Shown here: piece by piece, positions 1 through 7,449 of the stretch
Layout: each line of letters opens with the position of its first letter
How positions within the stretch are numbered: the stretch's first letter is position 1
Assembly (NCBI RefSeq): GCF_016741775.1
Contig: NZ_JAERRK010000010.1
Location: 186,001 to 250,000 of the forward strand
DNA: 64,000 nucleotides
Source: Streptomyces actinomycinicus
GTDB taxonomy: Bacteria > Actinomycetota > Actinomycetes > Streptomycetales > Streptomycetaceae
Direction: 5' to 3'
Program-made: the position numbers and the translations under genes
Notes under the pieces: generated by a model
Databases searched by the model: none
What the model saw: the letters and a program-made list of their open reading frames with translations, nothing else
Told to the model about the DNA's origin: nothing

Positions 1-2
1 TG

Positions 3-347
3 GGTCTCGGCCTGGTCATGCCACCCGCCATGCAGCTGGCCACCGGCGGGGTCGCCGCCGAGGACGCGGGCGTGGCCTCCGCGACCGTCAACGCCATGCA
101 GCAGGTGGGCGGGTCGATCGGCACGGCCCTGCTGAACACGCTGGCGGCGAGCGCCGCCACCGACTACCTCGCCGGCCGGGACGCCACGAGCCCGCCGGTG
201 CGGGCTCAGGCCACGATCGAGAGCTACACCACCGCCTTCTGGTGGTCGGCGGTGTTCTTCGCCGCCGGCACCGTGATCACCTTCCTCCTGTACCGCCGCG
301 GGGTGCCGCAGCAGAACGCGGACGCCGCACCGGTCGTCCACATGTGA
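3..347 (+). CDS. MFS drug exporter, C-terminal part (cut by window edge)
   Basis: This is the last 114 residues of a 14-helix DHA2/EmrB-type major facilitator exporter, an inner-membrane proton-coupled drug pump. The frame is open from the window edge, so the start lies outside. The segment with GGVAAEDAGVASATVNAMQQVGGSIGTAL is the family's characteristic helix and loop before the last helices (the full run is at residues 12-40 of the visible frame). A final hydrophobic helix (FWWSAVFFAAGTVITFLLY) is followed by a short polar cytoplasmic tail. The next gene starts 131 bases downstream on the same strand with its own SD, so they need not be cotranscribed. The substrate cannot be told from this end of the protein. 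Confidence 0.85.
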   Translation, partial: GLGLVMPPAMQLATGGVAAEDAGVASATVNAMQQVGGSIGTALLNTLAASAATDYLAGRDATSPPVRAQATIESYTTAFWWSAVFFAAGTVITFLLYRRGVPQQNADAAPVVHM

Positions 348-478
348 GGGCCGTCGCAGACCCGGGGGGCCGCCGTCAGCAGGGAGACGGCGGCTCCTCG
401 GGCTGTCCGGACGACGCTTGGGACGGCGCCGCCGGGTAACTCGCACAGGAGATCACCGCGCCGACGGAAGGAGACGCC

Positions 479-652
479 ATGCCCGGTGGGAACGACCACG
501 ACCGCGAGGACCAGCCGCAGACAGCCCTGGAGGAGGTGCTCCGGGAGGTCGAGGAAGCCGAGAAGCGGGACGAGGACAAGGCCGCCCCGGGCGAGGCCGG
601 GGACGCGATCACCCCGAACACCGGAGCCCAGGACCAGGCGGAGGGCGACTGA
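479..652 (+). CDS. Small acidic hydrophilic protein, 57 aa
   Basis: A short ATG frame of 57 codons has a good SD (AAGGAG, 7 bases before the start). The product is highly charged and acidic, starting MPGGNDHDREDQPQTALEEV, with an Ala/Glu/Lys helix-forming centre at residues 15-38 and a disordered Asp/Gly-rich tail. No Cys, signal peptide or membrane segment is present. Codon use has the strong third-position GC of the neighbours, which supports real coding. I do not recognise a family. Small acidic proteins of this kind are common orphan genes in Streptomyces and are usually named hypothetical. It lies alone between the exporter and the iron-enzyme cluster. Confidence 0.6.
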   Translation: MPGGNDHDREDQPQTALEEVLREVEEAEKRDEDKAAPGEAGDAITPNTGAQDQAEGD

Positions 653-760
653 CACCGACCGCCGGCGAGCCGGCTCACCACGGGTCCGTTCCACGGGCGG
701 GCAGACAGGTGCCTGCGGTACGAGCCGGCAGACCGGTGCTGGCCGAGCGGGCCGGGTACG

Positions 761-835
761 CCGTCGCTCCCCGCGGGCCGACTGCCCGTCGCTCGCCGCG
801 GACCGGCTGCCCGTGCTCCCGGCCGGCCGGATACG
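761..835. repeat. Degenerate 25-bp tandem repeat
   Basis: About three head-to-tail units start at 761, 786 and 811, each beginning CCGTSSCTC and carrying a CCGCGG core. The first two units differ at about four positions and the third is more worn. They fill part of the 246-base gap before the next gene. No function is evident. Confidence 0.5.
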
Positions 836-883
836 TCTGTGCTTCCAGTGGGCGGGCCGAGCACCGGTGTTTTCCCGCGGCCC

Positions 884-901
884 GGGTACCCGCGCCGCAT
901 G
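884..901 (+). promoter_or_regulatory. GGGTAC box nine bases before an SD-less start
   Basis: The sequence GGGTACCCGCGCC sits at 884-896, and the ATG at 899 follows the GGGTAC hexamer by exactly nine bases. No SD is visible. The same box and spacing recur before the next gene at 1919-1936. GGGTAC resembles the -10 of SigB-type Streptomyces promoters, so a leaderless transcript is possible. That last step is inference. Confidence 0.35.
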
Positions 902-1912
902 GACCACCACCCGCGAGGACCCCAGCTTCCCCCGCCCCGCGGCCCGCTCTCCGCCGCGGTCACCGCATACCTGCGCGGCACGGGCCCGCTCCCCCGCCCG
1001 GACGGCGCCGTGGCGGCGGACCCGTACGGCGACGACGCCCAGCTCACCCTGTACCTCTGTTACGAGCTGCACTACCGCGGCTTCGCCGGCGTCGCGCCGG
1101 GGACCGAGTGGGACCCGGAGCTGCTGCGCGTCCGGGCCGCGCTGGAGCAGCGCTTCCTGTCCGCCCTGCGCGCCGACAGCCCGCGGCACGGCACACTGGA
1201 CGACGCGCTCGCCGCGCTCCTGGTCGAGCCGGCCGAGGGCACGGGAGTCACCCACTTCCTGTGCGCGGAAGGCGCCTTGTGGCAGCTGCGCGAGTACGCG
1301 GCCCAGCGCTCCCTGTACCACCTGAAGGAGGCCGACCCGCACGCCTGGGTGCTGCCGCGGCTGTGGGGCCGGGCCAAGGCGGCGATGGCGGCGGTGGAGT
1401 TCGACGAGTTCGGCGGCGGCCGCGCCGAGCGGGTGCACGCACGCCTGTTCGCCGACCTGATGACGGACCTGGGCCTGGACACCGCCTACGGCCGCTACCT
1501 GAACGCGGCCCCAGCCGAGATGCTGGCCGTGGTCAACCTGATGTCCCTGTTCGGCCTGCACCGCGAACTGCGCGGGGCGCTGGTGGGCCACTTCGCCGAC
1601 GTGGAGATCACCTCCTCGCCCGGCTCCCGCCGGCTCGCCGAGGCGATGCGCCGCACCGGCGCCGGCCCGGCCGCCGAGTTCTTCTACGACGAGCACGTGG
1701 AAGCGGACGCGGTGCACGAACAGGTCGTCCGGCACGAAGTGATCGGCGGCCTGCTCGACGAGGAGCCGGAGCTGGCGGCGGACGTCGCCTTCGGGATCGA
1801 CGCGACCGAGTATCTGGAGGACCGGTTGTCCCGGCGGCTGCTCGCCCACTGGCGCGCCGGGCGGTCGTCACTGCGGACACCCCTGGAACAGCAGATGTCC
1901 CATACATCCTGA
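899..1912 (+). CDS. Haem-oxygenase-fold iron-containing redox enzyme
   Basis: The 337-residue protein looks like the Haem_oxygenas_2 / iron-containing redox enzyme family, all-helical proteins of which several known members are di-iron oxidases. Likely metal ligands lie in the ERVHARLF segment (around residue 175), in the YDEHVEADAVHEQ helix (around residue 263) and in a late DATEYLED helix. No haem, signal peptide or membrane feature is seen. I chose the ATG at 899 over an in-frame GTG at 839 because conservation-like sequence begins there and the GGGTAC box precedes it. It is followed 21 bases later by a HemK2-like methyltransferase and then a CDGSH protein, all on the same strand, which suggests a shared redox or iron pathway. 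The substrate is unknown. Confidence 0.75.
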   Translation: MDHHPRGPQLPPPRGPLSAAVTAYLRGTGPLPRPDGAVAADPYGDDAQLTLYLCYELHYRGFAGVAPGTEWDPELLRVRAALEQRFLSALRADSPRHGTLDDALAALLVEPAEGTGVTHFLCAEGALWQLREYAAQRSLYHLKEADPHAWVLPRLWGRAKAAMAAVEFDEFGGGRAERVHARLFADLMTDLGLDTAYGRYLNAAPAEMLAVVNLMSLFGLHRELRGALVGHFADVEITSSPGSRRLAEAMRRTGAGPAAEFFYDEHVEADAVHEQVVRHEVIGGLLDEEPELAADVAFGIDATEYLEDRLSRRLLAHWRAGRSSLRTPLEQQMSHTS

Positions 1913-1918
1913 ACCCCT

Positions 1919-1936
1919 GGGTACCCGCGCCACGTG
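1919..1936 (+). promoter_or_regulatory. Second GGGTAC box nine bases before an SD-less GTG
   Basis: GGGTACCCGCGCC at 1919-1931 repeats the box found at 884, with the same nine-base spacing to the GTG start at 1934. There is no recognisable SD between the preceding stop and this start. A second internal leaderless promoter is one reading; coincidental reuse of a GC-rich motif is the alternative. Confidence 0.35.
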
Positions 1937-2587
1937 ATTGCCAGAACACTTCCGGGCGTGTACGCCCCGCAGGACGACACGCAGCTGCTGGCCGAGGCCC
2001 TCCGCGAGGAGGCGCTGCGGCCGGGGACCCGTGTGTTGGACGTCGGCACCGGAAGCGGTGCCCTGGCCCTCGACGCGGCCCGGCGGGGCGCCGAGGTGAC
2101 CGCGGTGGACGTGTCCCGGCGAGCCGTCTGGACGGCCCGGCTCAATGCCTGGCTTGCCCGGCTGCCGGTGCGCATCCGGCGCGGCGACCTCTTCGCACCG
2201 GCCCGGGGCGGGACGTACGACGTCATCGTGGCCAACCCGCCCTACGTGCCGTCGCCCGGTGCCGGGCGCGGGCCGCGTGGCCGGTCCCGGGCCTGGGACG
2301 CGGGGCTGGACGGGCGGCTGCTGCTGGACCGGATCTGCCGCGACGCGCCGGCGCTGCTGGCCCCTTCGGGAGTGCTGCTGATCGTGCACTCCGCGCTGAG
2401 CGACCCCGGGCGCACCCTGGAGCTGCTGCGGGGGGCGGGGCTGAAGGCCGCGGTGGTCCGGCGCCGTTGGATCGCCTTCGGGCCGGTGCTGCGCTCCCGG
2501 GAGGACTGGCTGCGCCGGCGCGGGCTGCTCGCCCCTGCCGAGGACAAGGAAGAACTGGTGGTCATCCGTGCCGAACGACCCAGCTGA
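1934..2587 (+). CDS. HemK2/MTQ2-family class I methyltransferase
   Basis: A 217-residue SAM-dependent methyltransferase. Motif I, DVGTGSGALALD, begins at residue 36, and the catalytic NPPY signature is at residues 101-104. NPPY is diagnostic for enzymes that methylate planar amide or amine nitrogens, such as HemK/PrmC and MTQ2 glutamine methyltransferases. The protein lacks the N-terminal helical domain of PrmC, so it is the short MTQ2-like type, and its substrate may not be a release factor. Start is GTG at 1934. The 3' end overlaps the start of the CDGSH gene by 20 bases, so the two are translationally linked and probably one operon with the upstream redox enzyme. Confidence 0.82.
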   Translation: MIARTLPGVYAPQDDTQLLAEALREEALRPGTRVLDVGTGSGALALDAARRGAEVTAVDVSRRAVWTARLNAWLARLPVRIRRGDLFAPARGGTYDVIVANPPYVPSPGAGRGPRGRSRAWDAGLDGRLLLDRICRDAPALLAPSGVLLIVHSALSDPGRTLELLRGAGLKAAVVRRRWIAFGPVLRSREDWLRRRGLLAPAEDKEELVVIRAERPS

Positions 2588-2909
2588 CCCGGGACCCGAC
2601 GAGTCCGCCGGGCCCGAAGCGAGCGATTGCGGTGGGACCGCCCAGCGCCGGTCCGGCGACGCCCGGCCTGACCACTCCGGTGACGCCGTACCGCACGGCC
2701 CCGCCGCGCCGGTGCCCCAGGAGTCCGCTCGGCGGGCCCGCCGCATCACCGTGCAACGGCGCGGGCCCCTCCTGGTGGAAGGGCCCGTGGAGATCGAACT
2801 CGAGGACGGGACCACGGTCTTCTCGGACCGGTTCCGCGTCGCTCTGTGTACCTGCCGGCGCAGTCGCCGCTACCCGTGGTGCGACACGAGTCACCGGCGC
2901 AAGAGTTGA
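2568..2909 (+). CDS. CDGSH-type iron-sulfur protein
   Basis: The 113-residue product ends in a CDGSH (mitoNEET-like) cluster motif with ligands Cys94, Cys96, Cys105 and His109 in the pattern CxCxxSxxxPxCDxxH, which binds a 2Fe-2S cluster in known members. The first 55 residues are Pro/Asp/Gly-rich and look disordered; the compact domain covers residues 58-113. Translation starts at a GTG inside the end of the methyltransferase gene (20-base overlap). It is cytoplasmic, with no signal or membrane segment. Its partners are probably the two upstream enzymes, as an electron donor or cluster carrier; that role is inferred from position only. A strong hairpin lies 27 bases downstream. Confidence 0.85.
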   Translation: MPNDPADPGPDESAGPEASDCGGTAQRRSGDARPDHSGDAVPHGPAAPVPQESARRARRITVQRRGPLLVEGPVEIELEDGTTVFSDRFRVALCTCRRSRRYPWCDTSHRRKS

Positions 2910-2936
2910 ACCTGCGGTCTAAACCTGTTGTTTTTC

Positions 2937-2980
2937 GCCGCTCCCCGGGAGGCCCCCCACGGACCTACCCGGGGAGCGGC
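2937..2980. terminator. 13-bp perfect hairpin between convergent genes
   Basis: GCCGCTCCCCGGG at 2937-2949 pairs perfectly with CCCGGGGAGCGGC at 2968-2980 around an 18-base loop. It lies between the CDGSH gene and the oppositely oriented SSI gene. A T-run sits on the upstream side only, so it is not a textbook U-tailed terminator, as is usual in Streptomyces. Confidence 0.7.
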
Positions 2981-3117
2981 TGTGTGCCCGAGACCGGCGG
3001 GCGGCCCCACTCCGCCCGCCTGCCCCGGTTCGAGATCGCGGGTTCCCCGCTCCAGGGGCCGCACTCCCCAGTTGCGGGCCTGATCCGGTGTCCACGGGGA
3101 CCCCGGCGATCCCGGCC

Positions 3118-3561
3118 TCAGAACGCGAACAGGGTGCCGCCGACGGCGTCCCTCATGCACGCGTTGCCAAAGGTGCGTTCGTAGGAGACGCGCTTGCCCT
3201 GCCAGACGCCCTGCACGGTGACGACGACGGGGTCGTACACCTTGGTGCACATGACGTCACCCGCGGGCTTCAGCGCGTCGAAGTCGCCGCCCACGCCGCG
3301 CAGCTCGGCGCAGGCCTGGGTCGCGGCGGGGTGGGTGCCGGTGGCCGTGGGCGCGCAGGTCAGGGTGACGGCGCGCTCCGGGGTGGCCGTGGCCGCGTCG
3401 TTGCCGTGGCCGGTGGTGAGCACCAGCGCCGAGGGCGCGTACAGCGACGACGGGGCGGCGCCCGGTGCGGCGACGGCGGCCCCGATGAGGGGTCCGCCGA
3501 CGGCAACGGCCGTGAGGCCGATGGCCGCTGCCCAGCGCGCGGTGTTCCGCATTGTGTGCAT
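3118..3561 (-). CDS. SSI-family subtilisin/trypsin inhibitor, secreted
   Basis: The 147-residue precursor is a Streptomyces subtilisin inhibitor (SSI, MEROPS I16). A Sec signal peptide covers about residues 1-32, with cleavage near AAVAAPGAA, and the mature protein opens with the family signature SALVLTTGHG. Four cysteines (69, 84, 105, 135) give the two conserved disulfides. The reactive loop is C105-T-K-V-Y-D-P, so P1 is Lys107; classical SSI has Met there, and Lys or Arg variants inhibit trypsin strongly as well as subtilisin. Start ATG at 3561 and an alternative ATG at 3552 are both in frame. The gene stands alone with a 480-base region upstream, fitting a highly expressed secreted protein. 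Confidence 0.95.
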   Translation of the reverse strand: MHTMRNTARWAAAIGLTAVAVGGPLIGAAVAAPGAAPSSLYAPSALVLTTGHGNDAATATPERAVTLTCAPTATGTHPAATQACAELRGVGGDFDALKPAGDVMCTKVYDPVVVTVQGVWQGKRVSYERTFGNACMRDAVGGTLFAF

Positions 3562-4042
3562 CCTTCCGCTCGAACTGACAGATCGCCGGCTCCGGTCCGG
3601 TCGGGCGCCGGAGCGGCGAGCGCCACTCTGCCGAGTCCACCGGCGAAACTCACATCGAACCCATGGGTTTCAGTAACCTTTCGTGTTGAATCAGTGGCGT
3701 GAAGTCACGGAAGTCGAACGCCGTGACCCCGGAACAGAGCGGTTCTGCCGCCCCCGAAGCGGCCAGATGGCCGAAAATCAGCTGTTCGTTAATCGTCCTG
3801 AAACATTCCGGCTCCGCCCCCTGTAAGTCCCTTCATGACTCCTTGTGTTCACTAAGTGATCACCAGGGGCGGGGCCCTCCGCGCAACGGCGAGTGGTCAG
3901 TTCATCCATCGGCAGCGCCCATCCGGGATGAACCATCCACTGGATCAAGGGGGTTCGGCCGCGTATCGTACGCGCCTCGCGCCCGGCCCACCGCTCGGTA
4001 TCGTCGGGCGGGCACGCGGCCGACGACTGCCGGGAGGGACGG
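3562..4042. other. Intergenic region between divergent genes
   Basis: About 480 bases separate the divergent SSI and FMN oxidase genes. The middle (about 3660-3860) is clearly richer in A+T than its surroundings and should hold the promoters of both. A small inverted repeat, TTCATCC at 3901-3907 with GGATGAA at 3926-3932, lies on the oxidase side. Open frames here lack an SD and Streptomyces codon bias, so I annotate no gene. Confidence 0.5.
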
Positions 4043-5212
4043 ATGGCGCAGCACTGGGCGGACTTCCAGTACGATATCTATCTGAACGGGACCACGGGTG
4101 CCGTGCCCCGGCTCCCGACCGATCCGACCCGGCTGGAGGAGCTGGCCGAACACCGGCTCGGTCCCGGGCCGACGGGCTATGTGGCGGGCAGCGCGGGCGA
4201 CGGCAGCACGGCCCGCGCCAACCGGGCGGCCCTCGCCCGGCGCCGTATCGTGCCGCGCATGCTGCGGGACGTGCACGAGCGGGACCTCACGACCGAGGTG
4301 CTCGGGCGGACCGTGCCTGCCCCGCTCGCCCTGGCGCCCGTCGGCGTGCTGTCGATCATGCATCCGGACGCCGAGACCGCGGCCGCCCTGGCCGCCGCCG
4401 CGCACGGAGTGCCGTACATCCTGTCGTCGGCGTCCAGCACGCCGATGGAGCAGGTGGCGGAGGCGATGGGCGACGGCGAGCGGTGGTTCCAGCTCTACTG
4501 GGGCAAGGACCGCGAGGTGACCCGGAGTTTCCTCACCCGGGCGCGGGCCGCCGGGTACACGGCACTGTTCGTCACGCTCGACACGCCGATACTGGGCTGG
4601 CGGCCCCGGGACCTGGACCAGGCGTACCTGCCGTTCCTGCACGGCGTGGGCACCGCCAACTACTTCACCGACCCGGCGTTCCAGGCGGGACTCGCCAAGC
4701 CGGTGCACGAGGATCCGAACGCGGCGGTGCTGCACTTCCTCGGCCTGTTCGGGGACCCCGGTCACACCTGGCCGGACCTTGCCTTCCTGCGCGAGCACTG
4801 GGACGGGCCGATCGTGCTGAAGGGCGTGCTGCACCCGGACGACGCACGGCTCGCCGCGGACGCCGGGGTGGACGGCGTGGTGGTCTCCAACCACGGCGGA
4901 CGGCAGGTGGCCGGCGCGGTCGCGGCGGCCGACGCGCTGCCCGGAGTCGCGGACGCGGTCGGCGACCGGCTGACAGTGCTCTTCGACAGCGGGGTGCGCA
5001 CCGGTGACGACGTGTTCAAGGCCCTGGCCCTCGGCGCGCGGGCGGTCCTGCTCGGGCGGCCGTACGTCTACGGACTCGGTCTGGACGGGCAGGCCGGCGT
5101 GGAGCACGTCGTCCGGTGCGTGCTGGCGGAGCTGGACCTGACGCTCGCCCTGGCCGGGCACACCGGCCCGGCCACGGTCACCTCGGCGGACCTGGTCGAG
5201 CACCCGGCCTGA
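4043..5212 (+). CDS. FMN-dependent alpha-hydroxy-acid oxidizing enzyme (lactate 2-monooxygenase type)
   Basis: The 389-residue enzyme belongs to the FMN (S)-2-hydroxy-acid oxidase family: it oxidises L-lactate or a related acid and passes electrons to oxygen. The active-site signature SNHGGR occurs with the catalytic base His284 (Asn283), and the phosphate-binding end motif DSGVRTGDDVFKALALGA and LLGRPYVYGL follows. The N-terminus and the long lid region with GWRPRDLDQAYLPF resemble lactate 2-monooxygenase of actinomycetes more than glycolate oxidase. Start is ATG 4043 with a GGGAGGG SD. It is monocistronic, with divergent SSI upstream and a convergent gene ending 13 bases after its stop. Substrate preference is not fixed by sequence. 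Confidence 0.85.
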   Translation: MAQHWADFQYDIYLNGTTGAVPRLPTDPTRLEELAEHRLGPGPTGYVAGSAGDGSTARANRAALARRRIVPRMLRDVHERDLTTEVLGRTVPAPLALAPVGVLSIMHPDAETAAALAAAAHGVPYILSSASSTPMEQVAEAMGDGERWFQLYWGKDREVTRSFLTRARAAGYTALFVTLDTPILGWRPRDLDQAYLPFLHGVGTANYFTDPAFQAGLAKPVHEDPNAAVLHFLGLFGDPGHTWPDLAFLREHWDGPIVLKGVLHPDDARLAADAGVDGVVVSNHGGRQVAGAVAAADALPGVADAVGDRLTVLFDSGVRTGDDVFKALALGARAVLLGRPYVYGLGLDGQAGVEHVVRCVLAELDLTLALAGHTGPATVTSADLVEHPA

Positions 5213-5225
5213 CCCGCCCGCCGCC

Positions 5226-7010
5226 CTAGGAACGCCCCTGCGGCACCACCGCCGGCCGGCCCCGGGCGTGCCCCTGCGGCGGTGCCGTCCGCCGGCCCTC
5301 GGCGTGCCCCTGCGGCGGTGCGGCCCGTCGGCCCCGGGCGTGCCCCTGCGGCAGCGCCGCCGGCCGGGCCGGTGGGTCCTGTGTGCCCGAGAGGGACAGT
5401 GAGCCGGGGCTCGCCGTCGGCGCGTCGGTGTTCCAGCGCTGGCCGGCGGAACGGTCCCGGACCTTGACGACGACATCGGCGCCGGCCTGGCCGCCGGCAC
5501 CGGCGAGGGCGAGCGTGCGGTCCCAGTGGGGCAGCAACTCGCCCTGGGCGGTGAGGTCGTAGCGCACGTCGTCGCCCCGCTCGGAGCCGGCACCGGCGCA
5601 GCTGCCGAGGATGACCACGCCGGCGTCGGCGTGCGAGTCCAGGCACAGTCCGGAACCGGCCGCGTTGCGCAGCAGACCGTCGGCGTCGTGGCTCCACCGC
5701 TGCGTGGCCGTGCCTGAGCAGTCGGCGAGGACGGCGGCGGCACCGGCCTCGGGCGCGCCCCTGACGTCCAGGCACAGGTCTCCGGCGGCGTTGCGCAGCA
5801 GAACCGGCCGGCCGGCGGCGGGCAGGCCCGCTGTGCCGGGAGCGGTGGCGGAGCCGGACGGGGTCCGGCCGCCGGAGCCGGGGACCGCGCTCGTGGAGGC
5901 GACCGGGCCGGTGCCGTCGCCGCCGTCCGGCCATGCGCCGACCGCGAGGACCGTGGCGAGCAGCCCGGCCGAGGCCACACCGACGCCGGTCAGCAGCGTC
6001 CTGGACGACCAGCCGGTACCGGGCGCCCGGTGGGCGGACGTCCCGGCCTGCTGCTCGTCCTCGCCTTCGCGGCGACGCCCGGGCGTCGCGGTCCGGCCGA
6101 GGAGCCCGGGCCGGCCACCGCCGCGCCGGCGCCCGCCGGAGCGCCGGGACCCGCCGCGGGCCCGGGCCGGACCGGAGCTTCGGCCGGGGCGGGACTCGAG
6201 GTAGCGGCGGGCGCCCCAGCCGAGCACGGACTCGGCGAGCAGGACACCCAGGGCGGCGTCGGCGTGCCCCAGTTGCTCGGCGGCGTGCCGGCAATAGGCG
6301 CAGCCCGACACGTGTTCCTGGACGTCCGGCAGCAGCGTGCCGCCCCTGCGGATGGGGACGTCCAGCAGGCGGTTGTAGTAACGGCACTCCTTGCCGGGCG
6401 CGAGTTCCCGGTGGGCGCGTGCCAGCCCTTCCCGGAACGTGTCCCGGGCCTGTTCGAGCGCGGCCGAAGCGTTCTCGATGTCCAGGCCGAGCAGTCCGGC
6501 GGGAACGCCGATCGGCTCGGCCTCGACCTCGGTGTGCCACAACAGGGCCTGTTCCAGCCGGGGAAGGCCGTGGAACGAGCGGTCGGAGAGGGCCCGGTTC
6601 TCGGGTACGAGGTTCTGCGCGGTGCGCATTCCGCGTCCCCCGGCGGGTTTCCCGAGGCCGGGCAGTACGGCGGTGATCCGGTCGGTGCCGGACCAGTTGA
6701 CGACCGTGTCGCGCACGGCGACCAGCAGGCGGGGCCGCAGCGCCTCGGCCGGTTCGCCGAGCGCCAGCCGGCCGAGGACCTGGTGGAAGGCGGTGGCGGT
6801 GACCATGTGGGCGAGCGGCCCGGGCGCGGCCAGGCAGATGACCGCGTATTCCTGGGCCGGCTCCCAGTGCCGGGCCATCAGAAGGGCGGCGGACCGGGAG
6901 GCCTCCGTGTCGGAGCCGGCCCGCAGCGGACCGGCGAGCGACTCGTCGGACTCTCCGGTATCGCCGCCGGGCGGCGGATAAGGAGGCCGAGGAGGGTGGG
7001 GGGTGGGCAC
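5226..7010 (-). CDS. Membrane protein: sigma-like N-domain, zinc finger, TM helix, ricin lectin
   Basis: The 594-residue protein has four parts. Residues 43-106 align with ECF sigma region 2 and 147-197 with region 4, but both are degenerate. Residues 205-245 form a zinc-finger-like site with Cys209, His233, Cys237 and Cys240 (HxxxCxxC as in anti-sigma factors). A single membrane helix lies at about 338-360. Outside it is a ricin B-type beta-trefoil at about 400-540 with QRW motifs, then a 12-residue tandem repeat to the end. I chose GTG 7010, which has a GAAGGA SD, over an upstream in-frame start at 7124. A paralogue lies at 17262-19355. It may be a one-piece membrane sugar sensor that binds or mimics sigma; function is inferred. 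Confidence 0.7.
   Translation of the reverse strand: MPTPHPPRPPYPPPGGDTGESDESLAGPLRAGSDTEASRSAALLMARHWEPAQEYAVICLAAPGPLAHMVTATAFHQVLGRLALGEPAEALRPRLLVAVRDTVVNWSGTDRITAVLPGLGKPAGGRGMRTAQNLVPENRALSDRSFHGLPRLEQALLWHTEVEAEPIGVPAGLLGLDIENASAALEQARDTFREGLARAHRELAPGKECRYYNRLLDVPIRRGGTLLPDVQEHVSGCAYCRHAAEQLGHADAALGVLLAESVLGWGARRYLESRPGRSSGPARARGGSRRSGGRRRGGGRPGLLGRTATPGRRREGEDEQQAGTSAHRAPGTGWSSRTLLTGVGVASAGLLATVLAVGAWPDGGDGTGPVASTSAVPGSGGRTPSGSATAPGTAGLPAAGRPVLLRNAAGDLCLDVRGAPEAGAAAVLADCSGTATQRWSHDADGLLRNAAGSGLCLDSHADAGVVILGSCAGAGSERGDDVRYDLTAQGELLPHWDRTLALAGAGGQAGADVVVKVRDRSAGQRWNTDAPTASPGSLSLSGTQDPPARPAALPQGHARGRRAAPPQGHAEGRRTAPPQGHARGRPAVVPQGRS
5234..5377. repeat. 36-bp in-frame tandem repeat, four units
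   Basis: Units start at 5234, 5270, 5306 and 5342, each opening GCCCCTGCGGC. Read on the minus strand they encode a 12-residue repeat (APPQGHARGRRA and variants) at the very C-terminus of the lectin protein. Being a multiple of three, copy number can change without breaking the frame. Confidence 0.85.
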
Positions 7011-7449
7011 TGAGCGGGTTCCTTCGGTGCGTGGTGCGTGGGTGCGTGTCTCTCGCGTACGTGCGCGGAGGGGGCGGAAATGCACCGCGTTCAAACCCTT
7101 GCACAACTTCCACACGAGCAACAAGGCACGTGTGAGACATCAGCCGCTTTGAAGGAAAGTCAGAACACCGTTGCCGTTTGGGGCAGTTGGGAAAGGCCGG
7201 ACGTTTCTTCGCGCGCCCCGTGTGAAGCGCGCGCCCGCGGCCGCCGGACGCGCACGCTCCCGGAGCGTGCGGCCCGGTGGTGCACTGTGGACCGGCCCTT
7301 CTCGGAAGGCCCCGCGCGGGACGGCGGCACTCCCGCGTGAGACCGGCCGCCGGCCCCGTTCCTCCCGCCCTCGGCCGGCGGCCCCGGCGGCTTCCCCCGC
7401 CGGCCGGGGGCACCTGCCCCCGGGACGGGGCCGGCCGGCCGACGCCGTG
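7011..7449. other. Intergenic region upstream of the lectin membrane gene
   Basis: About 440 bases. The part at 7080-7200 is less GC-rich and should carry the promoter of the minus-strand lectin gene. The right half is very GC-rich and includes the hairpin at 7373-7405. No convincing coding frame was found. Confidence 0.45.
7373..7405 (-). terminator. Hairpin downstream of the toxin gene
   Basis: GGCCGGCGG at 7373-7381 pairs with CCGCCGGCC at 7397-7405 across a 15-base loop, 45 bases past the stop of the Fic-like toxin. It probably ends the toxin-antitoxin transcript. Confidence 0.5.

Noticed and set aside
224..1849. A 541-codon open frame on the - strand
   Set aside because: Antisense of the MFS tail and redox enzyme; its codon bias and composition are those of an opposite-strand shadow.
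3699..4085. Open frame in the SSI/oxidase intergenic region
   Set aside because: No SD, runs into the oxidase start in another frame, and its third-position GC is low.
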